Source: Elusimicrobiota bacterium
Lineage (GTDB): Bacteria > Elusimicrobiota > UBA5214 > JBBAAG01
Length of the DNA: 47,130 nucleotides
Direction of reading: 5' to 3'
Assembly (NCBI GenBank): GCA_041658405.1
Contig: JBBAAG010000013.1
Location: 1-47,130, forward strand
Positions 27,101 to 35,481 of this stretch are shown in pieces. The position numbers were made by a program, and so were the translations under genes. Below the pieces are notes generated by a model that was not told the origin of the DNA, did no database searches, and worked only from the letters and a program-made list of their open reading frames with translations. Every line of letters starts with the position of its first letter. Positions within the stretch are counted from its first letter, which is position 1.

Positions 27101-29998
27101 ATTCGTCCATGCGAGTACCGATGCTGGATTCACTGGCGCTGTTTTGTCGTACTTATATGTAAATAACGTCGCTGCATCAGACCAGTTACCATTATTATCC
27201 AACGTACGCACACGGAGATAATATGTTTTCTCAGTTTCTGCCGGCTGGCTTGGTGTATACGCCGTTACTTCCGCCTGGTCAATATCTTTCACTAATTCCG
27301 GTGAACCCGCAGAATCCGCACCCCAGTACACGCTATACCCTGCAACTCCGCTGTCACTATCCGCAGCACCAGTCCATTCAAAATATGGAGTATCCGAAAC
27401 ATTAGTCCATGTATCATTCGTTAACTCCGCCGACTTTTCAATATCAATATACGCATTACACGTTGTAGGATTTGTCGGAGCGGTTGAATCCCCTGTGGTT
27501 GCTATACTAAAACTAAACCCGGCAGCCCAAGCGCTATAATTCCCTGCTCCATCTTTCGCACGGACACGCCAGTAATGCGTACCATTCCCCGGCCCGGACG
27601 CTGCAGTATAAGCTGACGTTGCTATATCAACTTTTGATATTTCAATTGTAGTAAAGGCCGTTTCTTTCGCTACCTGCAGTTCATACGATACACCACTGGG
27701 ATCGGTTACATCTGTCCAGTCAAACGCCACACTGTTGGAAGTCAATGCTGCGCTATTCGCCGGGGATGTTAATGTCGGTACCGCCGGAGGTACAGCGTCG
27801 TTTATAGTAATCGTAAAACTTCTCGATGCGCTCCACGAACTATAATTTGACTTCCCATCCTTCGCACGGACACGCCAGTAAAACGTTCCGTTGCCCAGCG
27901 CTACTGTGTTAGCATAAGTTGATACTGCAAGAGCGGTTTGATTAACCGCAGGGCTTGAAAAATCAGCGTTATTATCTATCTGCACTTCGTAAGTAACGCC
28001 ACTGGGATCGGTTACATCCGACCAGTCAAACGTGATGTTGTTAGAAGACTGTGCACTTGCATTAGCAGGTGATACAAGAGCCGGCATCGGGGGCGGTGTG
28101 GAATCTCCCACATTAACTACAACAGTCCATGCACCAGACCACGCACTATAATTCCCTGCTCCATCCTTTGCGCGGACACGCCAGGAATAGGTTGCGCTGG
28201 CTAATACAGTTGCCGGAGTATGCGTTGACGCAGTCTGGCCTGTTAGATTTATAGTGGGACTTGTGAACGCAGCATTATTAGCTACTTGCAATTCATAAGT
28301 TACACCACTGGGGTCGGTTACATCCGACCAGTCAAACACAGGTTTACCAGTAGAATTAGTACTAGCATTCGCAGGCAACGCTAAGGTTGGCACTGCCGGT
28401 GCCGTGGCATCCGCTGCTTTAGGGGTATGACAAATTACTACCGGGCAGGAATACGAAATAACTTCCGGTGAAGTAGCTTTGTATGCGTCAATACGGAAAT
28501 AATAACTTGTATTCTGCTGTAAATTATTTATTGTATAAGTAGCCGCCGTAGTTTTCGCAAGGTACCCTCCGTGCGCTTCCATTACGGTAACATGGTTTTG
28601 CGCATTCGCGGTATTCCCGGATCCTGACGCAAATGATAACCCAAGTTTTGTACATTTAACATCCGCAGTTGCACTTAACCTAAACGCACCCTCCGTACGG
28701 TACGCACGCCATCCATGCGGATTAAAATACGCCCCAGCGGTATCATACCACCGCGCGTATACTTTTTCGTAAATCCGGTTATCACCATCCCATAAACGGA
28801 AATTGTATTTATGAAGTTCAACTGCCGGGGAGAATGTTATCCATACATTCGCTTGTGCTGCAATTGGAGAGCTTCCGTAATTAGTATTATCCCTAAGCCC
28901 GTCAGTAACATATGCCAAACCTGTCCATGTTTGCCCGTCACCCGTCGGTGTTTTTTTGTAACACCGGTCATCAACTTCCGCACGGACGGATGAACCATAA
29001 ACCGTATACCCAGTTGCACCGCTGACCGCTGTCCATGTAAGTTTAACACTAGTTGCGCTAGGCGCAGTTGCTGCAAGCCCAGCCGGAACTGCCGGCGCTT
29101 TTTGATCAGGAACCGTTATAGCATTTAAGTATTTCCATGCAGAATCCCCGGCAGTATTTGTTGCTAATGCCGCAAAATCAAATTTCCCTACACCGGGTGT
29201 ATGATACATTGCAGGCCAGCCAATAGCCGGCTCATTCGCTGTTGTTAAGCCATTCCAGTAAGTCCAGGCACCGCCTGAAGGACGGCGTGCTACTTTGTAA
29301 CTGGTCGCACCGGTAACTGCTGACCATTTAAACACAACCGCATACCCCGACTCCGGCCCTGAAGCCGACACTGATGCCGGTGTCGCTGGTTTGGTTATTA
29401 CAACCCCCGGGTTATGCACCCAGTGGTAATACGCGTGGCTGCTATCTGACAAGTAAGTATATACTGAACCATAAGTTGAAGAAGAATGCGCGGCAACACT
29501 TGCGCTTGACCCGCTACGCCCAACGATAAATGTCGCGTGGGTACCATTCCAATCACCGGTTCCATCGCAATAAACCAAGACATCCCCGACCTTAATATCC
29601 GATGGTGGCGCTTTTCTATAGCCCACCCCATCGTTTTTCCAGCCAAAACTTAAATACAAACAGTTCATCAACCGTGTCGCACCGATATCCTCTTTCCCGC
29701 AGGGAAACCCGCGGCAGTTGCCTTTTTTTAAAATCTCATGCCCCCCGGCAAGTAAACATTGCGATACAAAATCCGCGCAATCACCCGCATGGGACGCATA
29801 CCCGCAATACCCCGATCCCCAGCATGACCACGGTGAACACGAACTGTACGACGTGGAACAGTTGTGATTACACTTACTATACCAGTTCTTCGCGTAAGTA
29901 ACAGCCGCTGAAATGTTAGTATACGTCGCGAACACCGGCGTTGGCGTTACCATCAGAAGCATCAATAACGCAAATCCCAAACCCCTTACTTTTTTCAT
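24182..29998 (-). CDS. Giant secreted Amidase_6-like / FN3 / FlgD-like / ZU5-like surface protein with C-terminal sorting domain
   Basis: 1938 aa from ATG 29998, which has AGGAGT nine bases upstream; an ATG ten codons earlier has no ribosome site. Signal peptide about 1-25. Residues about 25-205 are an Amidase_6-type papain-like domain: C74 in SHAGDCADFVSQCLLAGG and H154 in WNGTHATFIVG are the likely catalytic pair, and ten Cys cluster at about 43-113. Then follow FN3-like modules (about 205-530), three tandem 102-residue modules (about 535-840), two PYFEWTGA.D modules, two FlgD_ig-like domains with SPNEDG and SPNGDGNRD, a carboxypeptidase-regulatory-like domain, a ZU5-like segment with HFSMYGIFPV, and the C-terminal domain with WDGKDELGQLVENGVYIYQY and the final VVAK. 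Likely a wall-active adhesive surface protein; the cleaved bond is unknown. Confidence 0.85.
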   Translation of the reverse strand: MKKVRGLGFALLMLLMVTPTPVFATYTNISAAVTYAKNWYSKCNHNCSTSYSSCSPWSCWGSGYCGYASHAGDCADFVSQCLLAGGHEILKKGNCRGFPCGKEDIGATRLMNCLYLSFGWKNDGVGYRKAPPSDIKVGDVLVYCDGTGDWNGTHATFIVGRSGSSASVAAHSSSTYGSVYTYLSDSSHAYYHWVHNPGVVITKPATPASVSASGPESGYAVVFKWSAVTGATSYKVARRPSGGAWTYWNGLTTANEPAIGWPAMYHTPGVGKFDFAALATNTAGDSAWKYLNAITVPDQKAPAVPAGLAATAPSATSVKLTWTAVSGATGYTVYGSSVRAEVDDRCYKKTPTGDGQTWTGLAYVTDGLRDNTNYGSSPIAAQANVWITFSPAVELHKYNFRLWDGDNRIYEKVYARWYDTAGAYFNPHGWRAYRTEGAFRLSATADVKCTKLGLSFASGSGNTANAQNHVTVMEAHGGYLAKTTAATYTINNLQQNTSYYFRIDAYKATSPEVISYSCPVVICHTPKAADATAPAVPTLALPANASTNSTGKPVFDWSDVTDPSGVTYELQVANNAAFTSPTINLTGQTASTHTPATVLASATYSWRVRAKDGAGNYSAWSGAWTVVVNVGDSTPPPMPALVSPANASAQSSNNITFDWSDVTDPSGVTYEVQIDNNADFSSPAVNQTALAVSTYANTVALGNGTFYWRVRAKDGKSNYSSWSASRSFTITINDAVPPAVPTLTSPANSAALTSNSVAFDWTDVTDPSGVSYELQVAKETAFTTIEISKVDIATSAYTAASGPGNGTHYWRVRAKDGAGNYSAWAAGFSFSIATTGDSTAPTNPTTCNAYIDIEKSAELTNDTWTNVSDTPYFEWTGAADSDSGVAGYSVYWGADSAGSPELVKDIDQAEVTAYTPSQPAETEKTYYLRVRTLDNNGNWSDAATLFTYKYDKTAPVNPASVLAWTNDTKTKELFSSTGSWQNIDAGPYFEWTGATDAIGISGYSIYWGNDNATSIPDTVTKAHAVPTKYFADPADPEVETYLILKTQDLAGNWSDQQVVFTHRFDNIGPLAPNKIAPEADAVTTALPSFSWDSVDDISGISYEIEISQNSDFSSTNTKAANLTLPSYTATTALTSGTYYWRVRGVDGVGNAGVWSTGRAFKTDITPPLPVTGLTAENAGGGDVKLDWTPATDAVSGIASYNIYRSETSGQLGTKVNTESVIDLQFYDNGTTLTSGAVYYYTVTPVDLAGNECVTGNAVASITIDKTGVSVSSVGVDYDTISPNEDGVQDSAKISYTINPAANVTIEIYDGTTLVKTLVPTGQLSAGTYNATWDGAEALSGSVDTNKTYTYKITAASSDGKTTVREGKIEVDVIPPENPVVTVSNSVFSPNGDGNRDNTMYGFTLKEPLQVVFKIVDASDNTIKESIIQGKAGLNSVFWDGRNSSGTIVADGTYNASVLLIDKGGNESEVISVETKVDRNSGWIMGYIYDIDKPGGNVAENRIGNAFIQVMQNGQVIESVNAGAAGTANVGYYQVIGLPSGTYDISILAKRYEGSTQKVVVEVGKIKWASIGLKYVGGATQPPVVEHVPLVSISAKGNKVQFAASAIDDEGVSLVTLKYQLYVGQDKIDEGDISMVDQGGIYVADLMPDKIIDDVTMISYRIIAADTDGSETIIPGADTWYYTELANGVKKYLGSDGGKISLVDANTEDGVTEVKVPVNAIASQTEFSISQPKDSVVPELKGTNDFMAEGVAKPVETYEIGPSGMVFDQPMVISLLYMDIDQDGFVDYTSYKEDNLGIFWYDGDNWRFVGGIVDKTKNTVTARVMHFSMYGIFPVKSMQIDASVFKPKEKVITPNSDNKNDFAFFNGINNVSASITMDGLVESPKIYVYDLNNKLVRMLEDKDTWDGKDELGQLVENGVYIYQYELNGQRVSGSLVVAK
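27486..28403 (-). repeat. Three tandem 306-bp repeats encoding 102-residue FN3/Ig-like modules
   Basis: A conserved block (CACTGGGATCGGTTACATC with small changes) recurs at 27694, 28000 and 28306, exactly 306 bp apart. Each unit encodes a module containing FDWSDVTDPSGVTYELQV and YWRVRAKDGAGNYSAW. A related single module is in the Amidase_3 gene at about 33664. The equal spacing without indels indicates recent or homogenised duplication. Confidence 0.85.
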
Positions 29999-30037
29999 AA
30001 ACTTTGTACTCCTATTTGTATTTGACATATATTTAAC

Positions 30038-30997
30038 TTACTTCTTAATGTTCGCAAGTTTTTGCAGTACATATTCTTTAACTTCATCATCAACATCATT
30101 TTTACTGGCATTTTCAAGAGTCTTCAATACAGACGTATCCTTATTCGCGACCGCAGCCAAGAGGTCCAATGCCTGTATACGGTACCATTTATCCTCATTT
30201 TTCTCTGCTTCAACCTTTGCCCATTCAAAATCCGAGCTATTTGCAGCGTCAATATTAACAAGCCCCATCGTTGCACTGAGCCGTACACCTATATACTCAT
30301 TATTATTTGATAACGTTTTTTTCAGTACATTAACTATAGCATCATCTTTTTCCAGCCTCGCCAATGCAGCGGGTAAACACATCCTGTCATAATTTTCCGG
30401 ACCCGCTAAGCGTTCATCAGCTAAATCTTTTAATATTACTTCCTTACTCTTATTATACTCACCGAAATATATGAGTAATACCGCAGCTTCACCCCGGGTA
30501 GTAGGGTCATTATCAGTAAGGTATTTTTCAAAAATCTTAACCCCGTCTAACACATCGCTGTCCGGCATATCGCCATTAACTAGGATCGAACTTATAGCAG
30601 CAAGAGTTTCCTTCCGTGCTTTTGAGTCAGTTTCTTTATCCATAAACTTCACTAACGCTTCAAGCGCAATCTTTGTCTCATCACCGGTTACATGGCATAA
30701 ATCTTCAACTGCCTGCCTGCGGGTAACCAGGTCTTGAGCAGTATTCAGTATCTCAATCAACTCTTTGGATTTTCCCACAAAATGATATGCTTCACTCATT
30801 TTTAGAAGTGTGAATGCGTCTTCAATTACAGGACGGAAATACTTTGTCGGCTGCCCTGCGGAATCATATACGCGTTTGACTTTGCCCATAGAAGGATGCA
30901 TAAACATTTCAGGATTATCCACACCAACTACATCCAGCGTGTAAAACAACACAAACACGCATGCCAATAACAGTGATAGTTGCCAATACTTTTTCAT
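30038..30997 (-). CDS. Exported HEAT-repeat protein
   Basis: 319 aa from ATG 30997, with GGAGGAAG eight bases upstream (31006-31013); a TTG inside that site is rejected as the start. Signal peptide or N-terminal anchor about 1-25 (YWQLSLLLACVFVLFYTL). The rest is all-helical with HEAT-like repeats: ARKETLAAISSILV, TRGEAAVLLIYFGEYN, VRLSATMGLVNID, WYRIQALDLLAAVAN and KEYVLQKLANIKK. HEAT arrays usually act as protein-binding scaffolds. It precedes the giant Amidase_6 protein gene by 39 bp and is probably co-transcribed, so a role in its export or assembly is possible but unproven. Confidence 0.78.
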   Translation of the reverse strand: MKKYWQLSLLLACVFVLFYTLDVVGVDNPEMFMHPSMGKVKRVYDSAGQPTKYFRPVIEDAFTLLKMSEAYHFVGKSKELIEILNTAQDLVTRRQAVEDLCHVTGDETKIALEALVKFMDKETDSKARKETLAAISSILVNGDMPDSDVLDGVKIFEKYLTDNDPTTRGEAAVLLIYFGEYNKSKEVILKDLADERLAGPENYDRMCLPAALARLEKDDAIVNVLKKTLSNNNEYIGVRLSATMGLVNIDAANSSDFEWAKVEAEKNEDKWYRIQALDLLAAVANKDTSVLKTLENASKNDVDDEVKEYVLQKLANIKK

Positions 30998-31090
30998 AGA
31001 TACTACTTCCTCCAAACCATACTATAAATATTTTGGTAATATAACCCTGACTATAAAAATTTCCGCTACTCCTATTATATTAGACTCAAA

Positions 31091-31106
31091 AACAAACCGT
31101 TTTGTT
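31091..31106 (-). terminator. Weak A/U-rich terminator candidate after the PorV-like gene
   Basis: Hairpin AACAAA / TTTGTT with a four-base loop, eight bases after the stop at 31115. On the minus strand the 3' arm runs into TTTGAG. The stem is weak, so read-through is likely; a TATAAT at 31074-31079 follows but lacks a matching -35. Confidence 0.35.
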
Positions 31107-31114
31107 CCCAGCAA

Positions 31115-32029
31115 TTAAAACTTTGCTGTGGTTGACACTCTATGAGTCCCGCCGGTATTCTGTAAATTAAACGGGCTGACATAACTATAATCAATCCCAA
31201 GTTTAAACCGGTCATTCAGAGGCCAGAAATAACTCGCACCAAGCGCGATCTCCTGATTGTTTCCCCCTCCGCGTAACGCAATATTCTTATTTGCTAACCA
31301 AATTTCTCCGCCTATATGAAACGTCTGGTCTTTTCCCCTGGAACTAAACTCAACACCGGGAATTATCGTTATCCCACCGGTTGTTTTGATCCCTTCAACC
31401 ACTGCACCGGCACGGATTTCCATCGGTATAGGTTCAGAGATAGACAATCCCATATCCGGTCCGTTGACGTCTTTTATCACCAACCCGAGTGCAAGTTTTT
31501 TTAACTTCATCAGGAACCCGACGTCAATACTTATACTACTTTTGGTATTACCCCCGGAAAATACAGGGTCATCTGTCTGTACAAGCACGGAATTGTCGTA
31601 GGTAACCTGCATCCATTTAATATTTGCGCCAAACGCCATCTTGCGTTCAACACCTCCAAGATACCTTGCGTATGAAAATATATACTGATCTTCCTTATAA
31701 ATCTGATGCGATAAATTTGTCCAGCCAAATGCAACGCTTCCGATTTTCTGCATCTTTTGTACATAACCAAAGTAGTTATAAGACTGGAGGTCAATTCCCA
31801 AACTTGAATACGGCATTGCATACATAAATGTCCCCTCACGGCCTTCCACTTGCGCGATACCCGCGGGGTTCCATACGGGCGCATTTGCGTCATCGCTTAG
31901 CGCGGTGAACACACCACCCATACCAATCGGCCGTGTACCCCAACCAACATTAAGAAACGATGCGTGGCACGTTACAACATACGTACTTACCAGCAACATC
32001 ATAACCACCAGTTTTGCAATACATTTCAT
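31115..32029 (-). CDS. PorV/PorQ-family (UPF0164) outer-membrane barrel protein
   Basis: 304 aa, ATG with GGAAGGA upstream, signal peptide about 1-23. The family signature is present: NVGWGTRPIGMGGVFTALSDD then VWNPAGIAQV. Amphipathic strands run to GVDYSYVSPFNLQNTGGTHRVSTTAKF, ending in Phe; the GGTHRVS block resembles the GTHWVTL end of the PorV-OmpA barrel, so these two are close relatives. It follows the Amidase_3 surface protein by 24 bp in the operon that starts at the candidate sigma-54 promoter, and would serve as outer-membrane acceptor for that cargo by analogy with PorV. Confidence 0.9.
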   Translation of the reverse strand: MKCIAKLVVMMLLVSTYVVTCHASFLNVGWGTRPIGMGGVFTALSDDANAPVWNPAGIAQVEGREGTFMYAMPYSSLGIDLQSYNYFGYVQKMQKIGSVAFGWTNLSHQIYKEDQYIFSYARYLGGVERKMAFGANIKWMQVTYDNSVLVQTDDPVFSGGNTKSSISIDVGFLMKLKKLALGLVIKDVNGPDMGLSISEPIPMEIRAGAVVEGIKTTGGITIIPGVEFSSRGKDQTFHIGGEIWLANKNIALRGGGNNQEIALGASYFWPLNDRFKLGIDYSYVSPFNLQNTGGTHRVSTTAKF

Positions 32030-32053
32030 TTTTTACAACATCCTTCCCTTAAA

Positions 32054-34450
32054 TTACCTTGCCACCACAATTGTACCAAAAACTTTACTTTCATTATAAC
32101 TAAATTGATAAATATATACACCGTTCTCCACAGGCGAACCCGTATCATCAGTTCCATCCCACATATCCGTATCCGTAATTTCCTTTACTTTTTTACCTTT
32201 TACATTATAAATTGCTGCAATCCCTCCGGAATCACCGTTAACAACTGCATACTTTGCCGCATCGTTTAATCCCGAGAATACAGCGTAATCATTTTTGCCG
32301 TCAGCATCCGGAGTAATAATTTTTTCTCTTGGTTTAAACTCCGCAGCAGTAATTTTTGTACTTCCAACTTCAAATACAGCAAACATGCTGAAATGATTAA
32401 CTTTGGCAGTAACAATTTTCTTTTCCTTATCAACAATCCCGCCGATATACCGCCACTGAAAACCGTCATACCAGAACATTCTCAGGTTATCTTCACTAAC
32501 AGTTGAAGCAACGCTGTAATATGCCAAACTTACTTCTACCGGCTGAGCAAACACCTGGCCCGTAGGACCGAATTCGGATGCTACAATCGGCACAGCATTT
32601 GTTGTCACCATAAACGCATTATTCACGGCGGGAGGCACTTCACGCGAACTACCAACATTTTCTTGTTTGATAGTAAACAAAACATTATTACTCAAAACCC
32701 CGGACGGAACATACAACCTGGTTTCTCCGTCAGTATCATCCCAATCTTCTACTTTAAGAATTCCGCCGTTTGCGCCAAGAGTTTTTTGAGTTAACAGATC
32801 AATAGTAATCGTTTGGGTATCGGAAACAATCGTACCATAAAACTCTGTCTCCAAAACAAAATTGAACCTTATCTTAGACGTACCCGCGACGATATCCGTC
32901 CCGTCAATGTTTCCTACATACACCGTCCCGTCATTCGTATTTTCGGTACTAAGTTCCAGAGGATTAATATGTTTATTATCAACATGATCATCGACATAAT
33001 ACTCAACACTTTTTTCAAGAACGTCACCGGCATTAAAAATCCGTGCTTTCACCGCTATGGTTTTACCGGTAAGCGTTATTTTTGTGTTATACTCAATTGA
33101 CGCTATATTTGGCACTGACGACGTTGAATATTTTATTACATAAAGCGTTTCAGGAGCTGACCAGTTATTCGCAACATCTTTTGTGCATATCCTGAAATAA
33201 AACGTTTTACCAACAGCAACCGCCGTGGTGGTTTGATAATATGGATTAAGCGTCTCCACTTCTTCCGGAGGTACTCCCACGGAATTTGTTCCCCAATAAA
33301 TACTGTACCCATCTACCCCGCTGATAGTATCCGTCGCGCCGGACCATTCAAAGTATGGCATATTAGAAGCATTTTGCCAGATAGAATCCGGCACTTCAGT
33401 AGTTTTATTAACTCCCGTCCATGCGGTAATATCCGTTGGGTTTTGCGGTGCAATACTATCAGTAACAATCTGAACAACAAAAGTTACCGCTGTGGACCAC
33501 GCACCCTGATTCCCTGCTTTATCCACTGCACGGGCACGCCAGTAGTATGTGCCATTAGCAATACCCGCAGCAAGTTTGTATTGCGACGAGGCCAACGCTT
33601 GCTGGTTTACCACTGTAGCAGCAAATGTATTTGTATTACTCACCTGTAACTGATACACAACTCCACTTGGATCAGTTACATCTGACCAGTCAAACAACGG
33701 TGCGGCATATATTGTACTGTTGCCTACAGGAGATAATAATACCGGCACTCCCGGCGGGGTGGTATCTGTTCCGGTACCAAGATTATCGTTATGCGTTAAT
33801 GAATAATAATCGCATACCGCGTGGTAATACGCTTTCCCGCACTTTGCGCGTCCTATTGTAGATTTAATAATATCCGCGCATTCCGTAGGGTTACTTATAA
33901 AATACGTTTCCGCAAGCATTGCTACACACACAGGATCTCGGGTCATAGCAAAATGAAAACCTCTGCCTGTAGCGAGGCATTCTTTTACTCCGCGGGTATC
34001 ATTTTTTATCTCAGCAAGCAGGGTAGCCAAAACCTTTCCTGCAAAAATCTTACTCTCCCCGGCTTGCGCATTCGAACTGCAATAAAACGTTTCTACTCCA
34101 TGCGCAGTCGCACTCGCTGAATTGTTATGTACGCAGACTGATACGTTCACGTTATTACTATTAAATATTTGTACGCGGTTAGACAATGACGGCCGTACTG
34201 ACCAAGTACTTGTCATCACAGCAACTCCGCCGTCATTAACCACGTAGTCACGCATTACAAGGCTTGCTGCCAACGTAAAATCGCCTTCATTACAACACCC
34301 TACAGCACCGGGGTCGGGTGTAGTACCTGAATTAATTGAGCCATGCCCTGGATCGATCCCAACTTTTTTCCCGGTTAACGAAGCGTTGACATACGATACT
34401 GTCAAACACATATTTAGCGTTAACGCCAAGATTACAATAAACCGTGCCAT
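32054..34450 (-). CDS. Amidase_3 (N-acetylmuramoyl-L-alanine amidase) fused to FN3, ZU5-like and FlgD-like sorting domains
   Basis: 798 aa, ATG five bases after the preceding stop, signal peptide about 1-24. Residues 28-200 are Amidase_3 with zinc/catalytic residues H36 (GIDPGHGS), E55 (NEGDF), H108 (VHNNS) and E181 (LAETYFISNPTE). Then come an FN3-like module (about 230-325) very like the repeats of the giant Amidase_6 protein, a PYFEWSGATD module (about 335-440), an Ig-like segment, a ZU5-like segment (about 570-690, HFSMFAVFEV), and a C-terminal FlgD-like domain with ITPDADGKNDYAVFSG, MWDGTDDTGSPVENGVYIYQF and the final VVAR. This couples a wall-cleaving enzyme to a surface sorting signal. 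It is followed by a PorV-like gene. Confidence 0.9.
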   Translation of the reverse strand: MARFIVILALTLNMCLTVSYVNASLTGKKVGIDPGHGSINSGTTPDPGAVGCCNEGDFTLAASLVMRDYVVNDGGVAVMTSTWSVRPSLSNRVQIFNSNNVNVSVCVHNNSASATAHGVETFYCSSNAQAGESKIFAGKVLATLLAEIKNDTRGVKECLATGRGFHFAMTRDPVCVAMLAETYFISNPTECADIIKSTIGRAKCGKAYYHAVCDYYSLTHNDNLGTGTDTTPPGVPVLLSPVGNSTIYAAPLFDWSDVTDPSGVVYQLQVSNTNTFAATVVNQQALASSQYKLAAGIANGTYYWRARAVDKAGNQGAWSTAVTFVVQIVTDSIAPQNPTDITAWTGVNKTTEVPDSIWQNASNMPYFEWSGATDTISGVDGYSIYWGTNSVGVPPEEVETLNPYYQTTTAVAVGKTFYFRICTKDVANNWSAPETLYVIKYSTSSVPNIASIEYNTKITLTGKTIAVKARIFNAGDVLEKSVEYYVDDHVDNKHINPLELSTENTNDGTVYVGNIDGTDIVAGTSKIRFNFVLETEFYGTIVSDTQTITIDLLTQKTLGANGGILKVEDWDDTDGETRLYVPSGVLSNNVLFTIKQENVGSSREVPPAVNNAFMVTTNAVPIVASEFGPTGQVFAQPVEVSLAYYSVASTVSEDNLRMFWYDGFQWRYIGGIVDKEKKIVTAKVNHFSMFAVFEVGSTKITAAEFKPREKIITPDADGKNDYAVFSGLNDAAKYAVVNGDSGGIAAIYNVKGKKVKEITDTDMWDGTDDTGSPVENGVYIYQFSYNESKVFGTIVVAR

Positions 34451-34455
34451 ACTCT

Positions 34456-35406
34456 TTATTTTATAACCTTTTCTTTGATTAACAGATCTGATAAATAAAT
34501 ATTTCCGGTATTTGAATCAGAATAAATAATTTTTTTGCCATCCAGTGACCACGAAGGTTCGCATTCAACAATATTTTCTGTATTTGTTAACTTCTTAACT
34601 TCTTTTGAGTTTGTATCCGCAACATACAGGTCGGAATCCGTGATATTTACTCCATCATCCGCGGTTTTTGCAAAAATAATTAGTTTACTATCCGGCGACC
34701 ATTTTGGCCAGCTGCCAGAATCTAACACCGTTTCTTTATTTGTCAATAAATCATTAACAATGATATCATCTATTCTCTGGTACACAACTCTTGTTTTATC
34801 CGGTGATAATTCAGGGTTATATCCATCAGCCAACTTTTGTTTTTTCCCAGAAGGTAACACCATCCATACTTCGTTATTATCCGTAAAAAACAATTTTTCT
34901 CCGGAAGGTATTGTTTTGGATTGAATTTTTTTACCTAAATCAACAGTCACTCCCGTCCCTGATTGCACATACGCAATATTAGTTCCCTGAGACACCCATT
35001 CCGGCGGGTAAACATCTATCTCGTATTTACTTACTTGCGTTAATTTACCGGTTGAAATCTCAGCTGTTTTTATGGTGTAGAAAGTATCACGGTTACTATT
35101 AATAATCATTGAACGGAAAAGCACAGATTTACCGTCGGGTGACCATTCATACTTATAACCTGCGGAAAGATCGTCCGTTAACTTTTGTATTCCTGTACCA
35201 TCAATATTCATTGTATATAACCCGCGGTAATGCTCGTTACCAGTAACAACAATTTTTGTGTTGTCCGGTGATAGCGTTGGTGCCGTGTATCCACCGGTAT
35301 TAATAACCGTTTGAGTATTAACAACACTGATATCTAGCGCCTCAACGATTGAGGTACTCAATAAAACTACAGTTGCTATTAAATATATTTTTACATTTGG
35401 TTTCAT
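34456..35406 (-). CDS. Exported TolB/PD40-type beta-propeller protein
   Basis: 316 aa from ATG 35406 (a TTG one codon earlier is possible) with GCAGGA about eight bases upstream. Signal peptide about 1-24. At least five blades carry the PD40 pattern: LSPDNTKIVVTG, WSPDGKSVLFRS, LSPDKTRVVYQR, WSPDSKLIIFAK and WSLDGKKIIYSD, covering about 40-310. Such propellers act as periplasmic protein-interaction platforms (TolB) or surface proteins. No sorting domain is present, so periplasmic location is likely. It is the first gene after a near-consensus sigma-54 promoter and precedes the Amidase_3 cargo gene by five bases. Confidence 0.83.
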   Translation of the reverse strand: MKPNVKIYLIATVVLLSTSIVEALDISVVNTQTVINTGGYTAPTLSPDNTKIVVTGNEHYRGLYTMNIDGTGIQKLTDDLSAGYKYEWSPDGKSVLFRSMIINSNRDTFYTIKTAEISTGKLTQVSKYEIDVYPPEWVSQGTNIAYVQSGTGVTVDLGKKIQSKTIPSGEKLFFTDNNEVWMVLPSGKKQKLADGYNPELSPDKTRVVYQRIDDIIVNDLLTNKETVLDSGSWPKWSPDSKLIIFAKTADDGVNITDSDLYVADTNSKEVKKLTNTENIVECEPSWSLDGKKIIYSDSNTGNIYLSDLLIKEKVIK

Positions 35407-35439
35407 CAAAAAAATCCTGCTTTACTATTAAACTTACAT

Positions 35440-35455
35440 TGCAACATGCTTGCCA
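35440..35455 (-). promoter_or_regulatory. Candidate sigma-54 (-24/-12) promoter of the TolB-like / Amidase_3 / PorV operon
   Basis: Minus strand reads TGGCAAGCATGTTGCA: GG at -24 (35453-35454) and GC at -12 (35441-35442), exactly ten bases between them, against the consensus TGGCAC-N5-TTGCW with one mismatch. The predicted start is near 35430, leaving a leader of about 24 bases with a ribosome site. A dyad ATGCT-TGCC-AGCAT (35446-35459) overlaps the -24 half and could instead be the functional element. Confidence 0.6.
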
Positions 35456-35481
35456 GCATACATAATAACAAACATCCATCT

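Noticed and set aside
27486..28403. CRISPR-like or non-coding tandem repeats
   Set aside because: The 306-bp units keep one reading frame and encode FN3/Ig-like modules, so they are coding repeats.
31074..31079. TATAAT as promoter for the HEAT-repeat gene
   Set aside because: No recognisable -35 at 16-18 bp spacing and no extended -10 motif; left unassigned.
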